Assembly (NCBI GenBank): GCA_944393135.1 | Contig: CALXZC010000006.1 | Coordinates: forward strand, 1 to 34,985 | Source of the DNA: an uncultured Clostridia bacterium | GTDB taxonomy: Bacteria > Bacillota > Clostridia > TANB77 > CAG-508 | Direction of reading: 5' to 3' | DNA: 34,985 nt | In this document: in pieces, positions 8,178-16,480 of the stretch | Position numbering within the stretch: the stretch's first letter is position 1 | Layout: each line of letters starts with the position of its first letter | The notes under the pieces: model-generated | What the model was told of the DNA's origin: nothing | Database searches by the model: none | The model's input: only the letters and a program-made list of their open reading frames with translations | Position numbers and translations under genes: made by a program

Positions 8178-10371
8178 ATGCAAGAACAACCGAACAAAAC
8201 AGTTCAAGATATAATAGCAAAAAGAAAAGAGCATTCAAGAAGAGTAGATAGTAAATTAATATTAAAAGCATATAATTATGCAAAAAGTCACCATGGTGAT
8301 CAATTAAGAAAGTCAGGAGAACCATACATAATTCATCCACTTAATGTAGCATATATATTAGCAGACATGGGATTAGATGATAGTACAATAGCAGCAGCAC
8401 TTTTACATGATGTAGTAGAAGATACAGAAGTAACAGAAAATGATATAACAAAAGAATTTCGGAGAAGAAATTTCAGAAATGGTAGCAGGAGTAACAAAAT
8501 TAGGAAATATATCATTTGCATCAGTAGAAGAACAACAAGTAGAAGATTATAGAAAAATGTTCTTAGCAATGGGAAAAGATATCAGAGTAATACTTATAAA
8601 ATTAGCTGATAGACTACATAATATGAGAACATTAAAATACTTAAAAAGGGATAGACAAATAGCAATAAGTAAAGAAACAATGGACATATATGCACCACTT
8701 GCAAATAGGTTAGGGCTTTATTCTTTAAAGTGGGAATTAGAAGATTTATCATTTAAGTATTTATATCCTGAAGAATATCATGAATTGGTAGAAGGAATAA
8801 ATAAAAAAAGAGAAGAAAGATTGCAATTTATAGAAAAAATAATGGCTGATATAAGAGTAGCATTAAAAAAACACAGAATAGATGCAGAAGTAACAGGAAG
8901 AGCAAAGCATTTATACAGTATCTATAAAAAAATGAAGAGAGATAATAAAACATTAGATCAAATATATGATTTATTTGCACTAAGAATTTTAGTCAATTCT
9001 GTAAAAGACTGTTATGCAGCTTTAGGGGTAGTACATGAATTATATAGTCCTATGCCAGGAAGATTTAAAGATTATATAGCAGTACCAAAACCTAATATGT
9101 ATCAATCAATACATACAACACTTTTAGGCGAAAAAGGAACACCATTTGAGGTGCAAATACGTACATACGAAATGCATAGAATAGCAGAATTTGGTATAGC
9201 GGCACATTGGGCATATAAAGAAGCAAGTTATTTTGGAAGAAAACAATCTGTAAAAGTTACAGAAGATAAATTAGCATGGCTACGTGAAACATTAGAATGG
9301 CAAAAAGACATGCAAGACCCACAAGAATTTTTAGATACACTAAAAACAGAGCTATTTGAAGATGAAGTATATGTATTTACACCAAAAGGAAAAATAATAG
9401 TACTTCCTAGAGGAGCAACACCAATAGACTTTGCGTATAGTATACATCAAGAAATCGGAAACAAAATGACAGGATGTAAAATAAATAGTAAAATGATGCC
9501 AATAATAACGCCTTTAAAAAATGGAGACATAGTAGACATCATAACATCAGACAATTCAAAAGGACCAAGTAGAGATTGGCTTAAATTTGTAAAAAGTTCA
9601 AGTGCTAAAAATAAAATAAAATCATGGTTTAAAAAAGCTCTAAAAACAGAAAATATTGAAAAAGGAAAGGAATTAATCGAAAAAGAACTAAAGAGAATAG
9701 GATTTTCACATAGTGATTTATTTAAAAATCAGTATGTAGAACCTATGATGGAAAAATACAGATATAAAAACTTAGATGAAATGTATGCAGCAGTGGGGTT
9801 TGGAGCAAACTCAGCAGGGAAAGTAATAGCAAGAATATTACAAGAATACAGAAAAGAACATGAAGAGGAAGAAGTAGAAGAAAAAATAAAAGAACTATCA
9901 AAAGCAAAACAAAGAAAGCCAAAAGCTTCAAGTTCAGGGATAATAGTAAAAGGAATAGATAATTGCCTAGTAAAATTATCAAAATGTTGTACTCCACTTC
10001 CAGGAGATGAAATAGTAGGATATATTACAAAAGGGAGAGGGGTATCAGTACATAGAAAAGATTGCCCAAATATCAAAAACTTAATATCAGATGAAAATAG
10101 AATGATAGATGTAGAGTGGTATAATGAAAATAAAGAAAATTATCAATCAGATGTAGAAATACATTCAAACGATAGGGCAGGATTATTATTAGACATATTA
10201 AAAGAAATAGGAACAACTAAAGCAAAAATATTAGGAGTAAAAACAAAAACGACGAAAGAAAGAATTGCAATAATAGACATAACATTAGAAGTAGAAAGCT
10301 TAGAAGAACTAAATAAAGCAATAAAGGAAATAAGAAAAGTAGAAAGTGTATATGACGTAAGACGTATATAA
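8178..10371 (+). CDS. relA: Bifunctional (p)ppGpp synthetase/hydrolase (RelA/SpoT), requiring a +1 frameshift
   Basis: Makes and degrades the stringent-response alarmone (p)ppGpp. Skipping one base gives a 730-aa protein with the full Rel order: HD hydrolase (His53, His77/Asp78 in LLHDVVEDT, and KLADRLHNMR at about 141-150), synthetase (about 238-348; GRAKHLYSIYKKM, RFKDYIAVPK), TGS (about 396-457), a Cys-containing conserved region (KCCTPLPGD) and a C-terminal ACT domain (about 656-730). The break follows Phe94 (TTT, 8457-8459): extra C8460, then GEEISEMVAGVTKL in the +1 frame. Unshifted translation ends at 8552 as a 124-aa fragment with part of the hydrolase domain. Start ATG follows AAAGGGGTG. 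Both parts are fully conserved in appearance. Confidence 0.9.
8457..8463 (+). other. Candidate +1 recoding site in relA/spoT (TTT CGG A)
   Basis: The zero frame reads GAA TTT CGG AGA; the homologous protein needs GAA TTT GGA GAA. The extra base is C8460, again exactly before a Gly GGA codon. It has the same form as the accD and hisS sites. Confidence 0.7.
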
Positions 10372-10393
10372 AAAATGATAGAGGGGAATAAAG

Positions 10394-11041
10394 ATGATAC
10401 TAAAAGAACTAAAGATTAATACATGGATAGGGGATTCAACAAACTGTTATATTGTTTTTGATGAAAAATCAAGAGAAACAATGGTAGTAGACCCAGCAGG
10501 AGACGTAGATAAAATAGAAGAAATGATAAACATTTTAGGAGGAAAATTAAAATATGTATATTTAACACATTGTCATGGAGACCATATTGTAGGAGTACCA
10601 GAATTAAAACAAAGATGTGGAGGAAAAATATTAATTCATGTCTATGATGCAGAAGGGCTAAATAATGCGGAAATAAATTTAACACCATATATTTTAGAAA
10701 AACAAATAGAACTAGAAGCAGATTCTAGGATTACAGATGGAGATTTAATACATTTAGGGAATTTGGAATTTAAAGTAATACATACGCCAGGACATACAAA
10801 AGGTGGAACATCTCTTTACTGTAGAAAAGAAGCATGTGTTTTTACAGGAGATACATTATTTAGAGGAACATGGGGAAGAACAGATTGCCCAACAGGAAGC
10901 ATAGAAGAGATAATGAATTCAATAATAAATAAATTACTAACACTACCAGATGATACAATATGTTATCCAGGGCATGGCTTAAGTACCAAAATAAAAGACG
11001 AAAAACCTATTTATTTAGAATTAAAGCCTAAGTTAATATAA
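10394..11041 (+). CDS. MBL-fold metallo-hydrolase, glyoxalase II-like
   Basis: A 215-aa single-domain metallo-beta-lactamase-fold enzyme. The zinc ligands are visible: His59, His61, Asp63 and His64 in THCHGDH, His134 in TPGHTKGG, Asp153 in FTGDTLF and the late His in YPGHG. Proteins of this length and form (YcbL/GloB-like) hydrolyse thioesters such as S-lactoylglutathione analogues, but the substrate cannot be read from sequence. It starts 22 bases after relA/spoT, behind AGAGGGG, and is probably part of the same transcript. In many Firmicutes a similar gene lies between relA and hisS, so the position is conventional. Confidence 0.85.
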   Translation: MILKELKINTWIGDSTNCYIVFDEKSRETMVVDPAGDVDKIEEMINILGGKLKYVYLTHCHGDHIVGVPELKQRCGGKILIHVYDAEGLNNAEINLTPYILEKQIELEADSRITDGDLIHLGNLEFKVIHTPGHTKGGTSLYCRKEACVFTGDTLFRGTWGRTDCPTGSIEEIMNSIINKLLTLPDDTICYPGHGLSTKIKDEKPIYLELKPKLI

Positions 11042-11055
11042 TAAAAGAAAGTGAG

Positions 11056-11562
11056 ATGAGGAGTTTGAGGATATATCATGGAAGTATATTTGTTGTAGAA
11101 AAACCCAACTTAGAAGTTTTAAATTTTAGAACAGATTTCGGAAAAGGTTTTTACACAACGACTGATTTAAAACAGGCTAAAAGATGGTCCGGAATAAAGA
11201 AAAAAAGACTTGAAAAAGGAAATAGAATAAAACAATATGTGAATATATATGAATATACAGAAAATAATAATCTTAATATATTAAATTTTGAGGAAGCTAC
11301 AGAAGAATGGCTAAAATTTGTATATAAAAATAGGCAAAGTGAAGGTTTAATACATGAATATGATATTGTTAAAGGACCTGTTGCAAATGATAATTTATAT
11401 CAAGTTTTAGTAGGATATGAAAATGGAACATATAATATAGAAGAAACAATCAAAAGATTAAAGACATATTTACTCTCAAACCAAGTTTCTTTCCATACGA
11501 ATGAGGCACTAAATTGCATAAAATATATTGAAACTATTGAAGTGGGTGATGAAAATGAGTAA
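11056..11562 (+). CDS. DUF3990 protein, predicted ADP-ribosyltransferase-like toxin
   Basis: The 168-aa protein begins with YHGSIFVVEKP and continues with FGKGFYTTTDLKQAKRW, the signature I associate with DUF3990. YHG and GxGFYTT resemble strand 1 and strand 2 motifs of the H-Y-(E) class of ADP-ribosyltransferases; this is fold-level inference, not proof. A DUF3791 gene overlaps its 3' end by 8 bases and another follows, an arrangement suggesting a toxin with small partner proteins. The three-gene cassette separates two housekeeping genes (MBL hydrolase and hisS) without an obvious promoter of its own. The start is preceded by AAAGTGAG, a moderate ribosome binding site. Confidence 0.65.
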   Translation: MRSLRIYHGSIFVVEKPNLEVLNFRTDFGKGFYTTTDLKQAKRWSGIKKKRLEKGNRIKQYVNIYEYTENNNLNILNFEEATEEWLKFVYKNRQSEGLIHEYDIVKGPVANDNLYQVLVGYENGTYNIEETIKRLKTYLLSNQVSFHTNEALNCIKYIETIEVGDENE

Positions 11563-11785
11563 AACTGATTTTGTGATATTAGGACACATACAACTCTTAT
11601 GTACAAGCATAAAAAATTATTTTAATATTAGTTATGAAGAGGCAAGAAAAATGTTATATAACTCTAAATTATATAATGCGTTAGAAAATGAAGAAACCAA
11701 AATGTGGTATTACAGTAATTATGATTTATTTAAAATGTTTTTAGAAGAAAAAGAAACAGGAAAATATACTGTATATGGAGGATAG
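11555..11785 (+). CDS. DUF3791 small protein, likely partner of the DUF3990 protein
   Basis: A 76-aa protein starting MSKTDFVILGHIQLL. The ATG at 11555 overlaps the DUF3990 stop (ATGAGTAA), implying coupled translation; an upstream in-frame TTG lacks a better ribosome binding site. The pattern of a hydrophobic helix, then YNISYEEA-like helix, then a 'LYNALENEETKMWYYS' segment and 'DLFKMFLEE' fits DUF3791, a family found next to DUF3990. It is a candidate antitoxin or accessory factor. It shares its layout with the following gene, suggesting duplication and divergence. Confidence 0.6.
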   Translation: MSKTDFVILGHIQLLCTSIKNYFNISYEEARKMLYNSKLYNALENEETKMWYYSNYDLFKMFLEEKETGKYTVYGG

Positions 11786-11786
11786 G

Positions 11787-12014
11787 ATGGAAAAGAAAAT
11801 AAATGATTTTGTAGTTTTTTGTTTGGAAATTTTTAAATTAAAATACAATTTAAGTGGTAAAAAAGTATATAATTTATTTGATAAATATAAGGTATTTGAC
11901 TATTTAGAAGAAGGCTATGATATGTTACATACTCAAGGGGAAGAGTGGCTTATAAATGATATTAAAGAATTTTTAAAAATAAGACATTATAACATAGAAA
12001 AAGAGGAGGGATAA
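11787..12014 (+). CDS. Second DUF3791 small protein
   Basis: A 75-aa protein starting MEKKINDFVVFCLEIF. ATG 11787 is one base after the preceding stop and has GGAGG (11777-11781) at good distance; the ATG at 11775 lies within the previous gene without such a site. It shares the DUF3791 plan with its neighbour: FVVFCLEIFKLKYNLSG, a VFDYLEEGYDMLHTQG middle and an NDIKEFLK end. Two different DUF3791 copies beside one DUF3990 gene may form a two-part antitoxin or serve different targets. The hisS ribosome binding site overlaps its 3' end. Confidence 0.6.
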   Translation: MEKKINDFVVFCLEIFKLKYNLSGKKVYNLFDKYKVFDYLEEGYDMLHTQGEEWLINDIKEFLKIRHYNIEKEEG

Positions 12015-12015
12015 A

Positions 12016-13309
12016 ATGGCAAAAACAGAACCAAGGACATTGTCGGGATTTATGGAATTATTACCAAGTGAGCAGATTTTATTTAACCAAATGAAAGAGA
12101 AAATAGAAGAAGTATATAAAAGATTTGGATTTTTACCACTAGATACACCAATAATAGAACTATCAGAAGTGTTACTTGCAAAAGCAGGAGGAGAAACAGA
12201 AAAACAAATATATAGATTTAAAAAAGGAGATACAGACTTATCATTAAGATTTGACTTAACAGTGCCACTTGCAAAATATGTGGCAAAAAATTATGGAAAC
12301 TTAAGTTTCCCATTTAGAAGATACCAAATAGGAAAAGTATATCGTGGAGAAAGAACACAAAAAGGAAGATATCGTGAATTCTATCAATGTGACATAGATA
12401 TAATAGGAGATGGAGAACTAGACTTAATAAATGATGCAGAACTTCCAAGTGTTATATATATGATATTCACAAACTTGGGATTTTCTAAATTCACAATCAA
12501 AATAAATAATAGAAAAATATTAAATGGACTATTTGAAAGTATAGGGCAAAAAGAAAAATCAGAAGATATATTAAGAATAATCGATAAAATAGATAAAATA
12601 GGAAAAGAAACAGTAATAGAAGAATTAGAAAAAATTAATATAGAACAAGAAGAAATAAACAGAATAATTGAATTTATAAGCATTACAGGAAATAATAGTG
12701 AAAAAATAGAAAAACTTAAAAACTTAAAAATCCAGAATGAAACATTTAATAAAGGAATAGAAGAACTTACATATGTATTTAATAATATGAAGATATTTGG
12801 AATTCCAGAAGAAAATATAATGATAGATTTAAGTATAGCAAGAGGATTAGACTATTATACAGGAACAGTATATGAAACATTTTTAAATGACTATAGAGAA
12901 CTTCGGAAGTGTATGTTCAGGAGGAAGATATGAAAACTTAGCAGAAAACTATACAGATAAAAAATTACCAGGAGTTGGAATATCAATAGGATTAACACGT
13001 CTTTTCTACAAATTAAACGAGCTTAATTTAATAAAAGCAGAAAAAAAATCTATATCAGATGTCTTAATAATACCAATGATAGAAGATTTAAGTGTACCAA
13101 TTAAAATTGCAAATAAATTAAGAAAAAAAGGAATAAATACAGAAATATATCTAAATAATAAAAAACTAAAAGCAAAATTCAAATATGCAGATAAATTACA
13201 AATACCATCTGTAATAATAATCGGAGAGGACGAAATAGCAAAGCAAGTAGTAAAAATAAAAAATATGCAAACAGGAGAAGAAAAAGAAATAAAAATAGAC
13301 GAAATTTGA
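12016..13309 (+). CDS. hisS: Histidine-tRNA ligase, requiring a +1 frameshift
   Basis: HisRS charges tRNA-His. Skipping one base gives a 430-aa class II synthetase of normal length: motif 2 region (KVYRGERTQKGRYREFYQCD, about 107-126), RGLDYYTGTVYE (276-287), then the essential GSVCSGGRY, and an anticodon-binding C-terminus (about 335-430). The break follows Leu296 (CTT, 12901-12903): extra C12904, then GSVCSGGRY in the +1 frame. Unshifted translation stops within about ten codons, before the active-site GG-RY motif, so the unshifted product should be inactive. The start follows GAGGAGGG. It sits downstream of the DUF3990/3791 cassette in what appears to be one transcript. Confidence 0.9.
12901..12907 (+). 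other. Candidate +1 recoding site in hisS (CTT CGG A)
   Basis: The zero frame reads GAA CTT CGG AAG; the homologous protein needs GAA CTT GGA AGT. The extra base is C12904, exactly before the Gly that opens GSVCSGGRY. It is the third site of identical form in the window. Confidence 0.7.
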
Positions 13310-13348
13310 GACAAAAGGGGACGGACTTTTTTGTCTCAATTTTCCGTC
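13308..13348. terminator. hisS terminator built from a GAGAC/GGGGACGG repetitive element
   Basis: GAGACAAAA (13308-13316) pairs with TTTTGTCTC (13329-13337), overlapping the hisS stop codon. The loop holds GGGGACGGA, and GACGGA (13320-13325) could alternatively pair with TCCGTC (13343-13348). It shares its vocabulary with the palindromic element between accA and fabI. T-rich right arm and convergent position with the Crp/Fnr gene suggest a bidirectional terminator. Confidence 0.6.
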
Positions 13349-13351
13349 TAT

Positions 13352-13984
13352 CTATTTATATAATAAAGTAATTATTTTACCATTTTTCTTGATAAAATTT
13401 TCTTCCTTTAGGAGTTTTAATTCTCTCATCATTGCACTTCTATCAACACTCAAATAATCAGCAAGGTCAGTCAAGGAAAAAGGTATTTTGAATGTTTTAT
13501 TTAAAGTTCTGGTTGAAAGAAGATTAAAATACCCAAGAAGCTTATCCCTAGTTGACCTTTTTGTTAATAATTCAACACGCATGTTTAAATTTGTAACTTT
13601 ATCTAATATTAGTTCTGGTAAATATTCAGAAAGTACTTGATGGAACTTACAATTTTGTCGGCATTTATTATGAATATCTTGATAGCTGTAAATTAAAACT
13701 TCACATCTAGATTTTGCTTCTACAAATAATTCATTATTAGTGGTAATATTATAAAAAACTTCTCCAAAAATATCATTATCTGAAAAGTGGTCTATTATAG
13801 TCTTATTACCATTTAAATCATAACGAACTAAATCCGCATTACCTGAAATTAAAATACAAAATTGTTCTCTTTTTTGAATATAAGAAGTAATTACTTCATT
13901 TTTTTCAAAAGTCTTTTTTTGTACTTTGTGACAACTATTTTCAAAATCTTTAATAAAATTTCCAACATCAAAGCTAAGGTTCAT
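13352..13984 (-). CDS. Crp/Fnr-family transcriptional regulator
   Basis: A 210-aa regulator with a cyclic-nucleotide-binding-type beta-barrel (about 20-115, with ILISGNADLVRY and DIFGEVFY) and a Crp-type helix-turn-helix (about 145-205; TDLADYLSVDRSAMMRELKLL). Cysteines at 18, 94, 108 and 112 (CRQNC) could bind a cofactor, but the spacing is not that of E. coli Fnr, so the ligand is unknown. The longer open frame upstream is rejected: ATG at 13984 follows AAAGGAG, and the extension has a non-protein-like composition. It is divergent from anaerobic ribonucleotide reductase, with two perfect inverted GTTGC sites between; direct control of nrdD and of itself is likely. Confidence 0.85.
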   Translation of the reverse strand: MNLSFDVGNFIKDFENSCHKVQKKTFEKNEVITSYIQKREQFCILISGNADLVRYDLNGNKTIIDHFSDNDIFGEVFYNITTNNELFVEAKSRCEVLIYSYQDIHNKCRQNCKFHQVLSEYLPELILDKVTNLNMRVELLTKRSTRDKLLGYFNLLSTRTLNKTFKIPFSLTDLADYLSVDRSAMMRELKLLKEENFIKKNGKIITLLYK

Positions 13985-14029
13985 GTAAAAGCACTCCTTT
14001 ATATTTTCTAATTTTATTATTTTGATTAT

Positions 14030-14075
14030 ACCACAGTATATTATAATTCTATATAGAATTATAATATACTGTGGT
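14030..14075. repeat. 46-bp perfect palindrome between the Crp/Fnr gene and nrdD
   Basis: Two 23-bp arms (14030-14052 and 14053-14075) are exact reverse complements with no spacer; the ends read ACCACAG and CTGTGGT. It overlaps the likely -10 (TATAAT on the minus strand, 14025-14030) of the Crp/Fnr gene by one base and abuts the first GTTGC site. It could be a regulator site, a cruciform, or an inserted palindromic element. It has no clear U-tract. Confidence 0.8.
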
Positions 14076-14087
14076 TGCAAATGCAAC
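14074..14087. promoter_or_regulatory. Crp/Fnr-type operator 1 (GTTGC-N4-GCAAC)
   Basis: GTTGC AAAT GCAAC is a perfect 5-4-5 inverted repeat, the spacing of Crp/Fnr sites. If the minus-strand TATAAT at 14025-14030 is the -10 of the Crp/Fnr gene, the centre lies near -62, a usual class I activator position. Confidence 0.65.
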
Positions 14088-14228
14088 AAAAACAAAATAT
14101 TTTTCCGAGGTAATATACATAAAAAATAAGAATAAAAGAAATTTAATTGTAACATTTTTGTAATACAAATGTAATATTTTTATCAACTCTTAGAACAAAG
14201 CAAGGTATAAAATTCGACAAAGTATTTT

Positions 14229-14242
14229 GTTGCTTTTGCAAC
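14229..14242. promoter_or_regulatory. Crp/Fnr-type operator 2 (GTTGC-N4-GCAAC) at the nrdD promoter
   Basis: GTTGC TTTT GCAAC repeats the arms of operator 1 exactly. With the TATAAT at 14264-14269 as -10, the centre falls near -41, the classic class II activator position, replacing a -35 that is otherwise poor (14241-14246, ACAGAA). Confidence 0.7.
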
Positions 14243-14263
14243 AGAAAAACGAAAATCTTGGTA

Positions 14264-14269
14264 TATAAT
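14264..14269 (+). promoter_or_regulatory. Likely -10 box of nrdD
   Basis: Perfect TATAAT 35 bases before the nrdD ATG with no recognisable -35; the Crp/Fnr operator covers that position. Confidence 0.65.
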
Positions 14270-14303
14270 AAGAGCATAAATTTACTTAAGGGGGAAATGT
14301 AAA

Positions 14304-16430
14304 ATGAAAGTTATCAAAAGAGATGGAAGAGCTGTAGACTTTGACAGAGAGAAGATTAGAGTTGCTATATCTAAAGCTAATAAAGAAGTAAAGCCTAGAG
14401 AAAGAGCAACAAAAGAAGAAATGAATGAGATAATTGCTTATATTGAGGACTTAAACAAAAAAAGAATTTTAGTAGAAGATATTCAAGATATTATTGAGCA
14501 AAAATTAATGGAATTACAAAAATATGAATTATCAAAGAAATATATTGTATATCGTTATACAAGAGCATTAGTAAGAAAACAAAATACAACTGATGAATCA
14601 ATACTTGGATTAATTAGAAATGAAAATAAAGAATTAGCAGAAGAAAACTCAAATAAAAATACTATGCTTGCTTCTACTCAAAGAGATTATATAGCAGGTG
14701 AAGTATCAAGAGACTTAACAAAAAGAATGTTACTACCAGAAAAAATTTCAAAAGCACATGAAGAAGGTATTTTACATTTCCATGATGCGGACTATTTCAT
14801 TCAGCCAATATTTAATTGCTGTTTAATAAATATATCAGATATGTTAGATAATGGAACAGTAATGAATGGTAAAATGATAGAAAGTCCAAAAAGCTTTCAA
14901 GTTGCATGTACTGTAACAACACAAATAATAGCAGCAGTTGCAAGTAATCAATACGGAGGACAATCAGTAGATTTAATACACTTAGGTAAATATCTAAGAA
15001 AAAGTTATGATAAATTCAAAAATGAAATAGAGAGTAAATATAAAGGAAAAATTCCAGATGATGTAATAGAAGGAATAGTACAAGATAGATTAAAAGCAGA
15101 ATTAAAAGCAGGGGTTCAGACAATTCAATATCAAATAAATACTTTAATGACAACAAATGGACAATCACCTTTTGTAACATTATTCTTACACTTAGAAAAA
15201 GATGACCCATATATCAAAGAAAATGCAATGATAATCGAAGAAGTATTAAGACAAAGATATGAAGGAATAAAGAACGAAGCAGGCGTATATGTAACACCAG
15301 CATTCCCAAAACTAGTATATGTTTTAGACGACTTTAACTGCTTAAAAGGTGGAGAATATGATTATTTAACAAAACTTGCAGTTAAATGTTCAGCAAAGAG
15401 AATGTATCCAGATTATATATCAGCTAAAAAAATGCGTGAAAATTATGAAGGAAACGTATTTAGTCCTATGGGATGTAGATCTTTCTTATCACCTTGGAAA
15501 GATGAAAATGGAAATTATAAGTTTGAAGGAAGATTTAATCAAGGTGTTGTAAGCATTAACTTACCTCAAATAGGAATAATAGCAGACGGAGATGAAGAAA
15601 AATTCTGGAAATTATTAGATGAAAGACTAGAACTATGTAAAGAAGCTTTAATGTGTAGACACTACGCTTTACTTGGAACACATTCAGATATAAGCCCAAT
15701 TCACTGGCAATATGGAGCATTAGCAAGACTACAAAAAGGTGAAAAAATAGATAAACTATTATATGGTGGATATTCAACAATATCTCTAGGATATATAGGA
15801 ATATATGAATTAACAAAATTAATGAAAGGTGTATCTCATACTACTCCAGAAGGACATGAATTTGCAATAAAAGTTATGAAACATTTAAAAGAAGCAGTTA
15901 CTAAATGGAAAAAAGAAACAAATATTGGATTTGCTTTATATGGTACACCAGCAGAAAGCTTATGCTACAGGTTTGCAAGAATTGATAAAGAAAAATTCGG
16001 AACAATAAAAGATGTAACAGATAAAGGATATTACACAAACTCATATCATGTAGATGTAAGAGAAAAAATAGATGCATTTGATAAATTAAAATTTGAAAGT
16101 GAATTCCAAGGAATTTCAACAGGTGGATGTATTTCATATATAGAAATACCAAATATGGCTAAAAATATAGATGCTCTAGAAGCTGTAGTACAATTTATCT
16201 ATGATAACATTCAATATGCAGAATTTAATACAAAATCAGATTATTGCCATGTATGTGGATTTGATGGAGAAATAATCATAAATAAAGATAATGAATGGGA
16301 ATGCCCAAACTGTGGTAACAAAGATCATAGTAAGATGACAGTAGTAAGAAGAACATGTGGTTATTTAGGAGAAAACTTCTGGAATGTCGGAAAAACTAAA
16401 GAAATAAAACAAAGAGTAATGCATTTGTAA
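14304..16430 (+). CDS. nrdD: Anaerobic ribonucleoside-triphosphate reductase, large subunit
   Basis: A glycyl-radical enzyme that reduces NTPs to dNTPs without oxygen. The 708-aa protein starts with an ATP-cone (about 1-90; KRDGRAVDFDREKI), the allosteric module. The catalytic barrel includes TNGQSPFVTLFLH, VYVTPAFPKLVY and SPMGCRSFLSPW. The C-terminus has a four-cysteine zinc site (CHVCGFDG, CPNCGNKD) and the glycyl-radical loop RRTCGYLGE with Gly686. It follows a strong GGGGGAA ribosome binding site. The activating enzyme NrdG, usually next door, is not downstream: a terminator and the convergent gatD follow. Two Crp/Fnr-like sites lie upstream, so oxygen or redox control is likely. Confidence 0.96.
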   Translation: MKVIKRDGRAVDFDREKIRVAISKANKEVKPRERATKEEMNEIIAYIEDLNKKRILVEDIQDIIEQKLMELQKYELSKKYIVYRYTRALVRKQNTTDESILGLIRNENKELAEENSNKNTMLASTQRDYIAGEVSRDLTKRMLLPEKISKAHEEGILHFHDADYFIQPIFNCCLINISDMLDNGTVMNGKMIESPKSFQVACTVTTQIIAAVASNQYGGQSVDLIHLGKYLRKSYDKFKNEIESKYKGKIPDDVIEGIVQDRLKAELKAGVQTIQYQINTLMTTNGQSPFVTLFLHLEKDDPYIKENAMIIEEVLRQRYEGIKNEAGVYVTPAFPKLVYVLDDFNCLKGGEYDYLTKLAVKCSAKRMYPDYISAKKMRENYEGNVFSPMGCRSFLSPWKDENGNYKFEGRFNQGVVSINLPQIGIIADGDEEKFWKLLDERLELCKEALMCRHYALLGTHSDISPIHWQYGALARLQKGEKIDKLLYGGYSTISLGYIGIYELTKLMKGVSHTTPEGHEFAIKVMKHLKEAVTKWKKETNIGFALYGTPAESLCYRFARIDKEKFGTIKDVTDKGYYTNSYHVDVREKIDAFDKLKFESEFQGISTGGCISYIEIPNMAKNIDALEAVVQFIYDNIQYAEFNTKSDYCHVCGFDGEIIINKDNEWECPNCGNKDHSKMTVVRRTCGYLGENFWNVGKTKEIKQRVMHL

Positions 16431-16436
16431 TAAAAT

Positions 16437-16461
16437 AGGACAAGCTATAATGGCTTGTTCT
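16437..16461 (+). terminator. Weak hairpin after nrdD
   Basis: ACAAGC (16440-16445) pairs with GCTTGT (16453-16458), with flanking AGG/TCT allowing partial extension. No U-tract follows, so alone it is a weak terminator or an mRNA 3'-end stabiliser. Confidence 0.4.
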
Positions 16462-16480
16462 ATGGAACTATAAAATAAAA

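Noticed and set aside
13985..14155. 57-residue N-terminal extension of the Crp/Fnr regulator
   Set aside because: The extension is not protein-like, crosses the palindrome, and would include the only other in-frame CGG; ATG 13984 has a good AAAGGAG.
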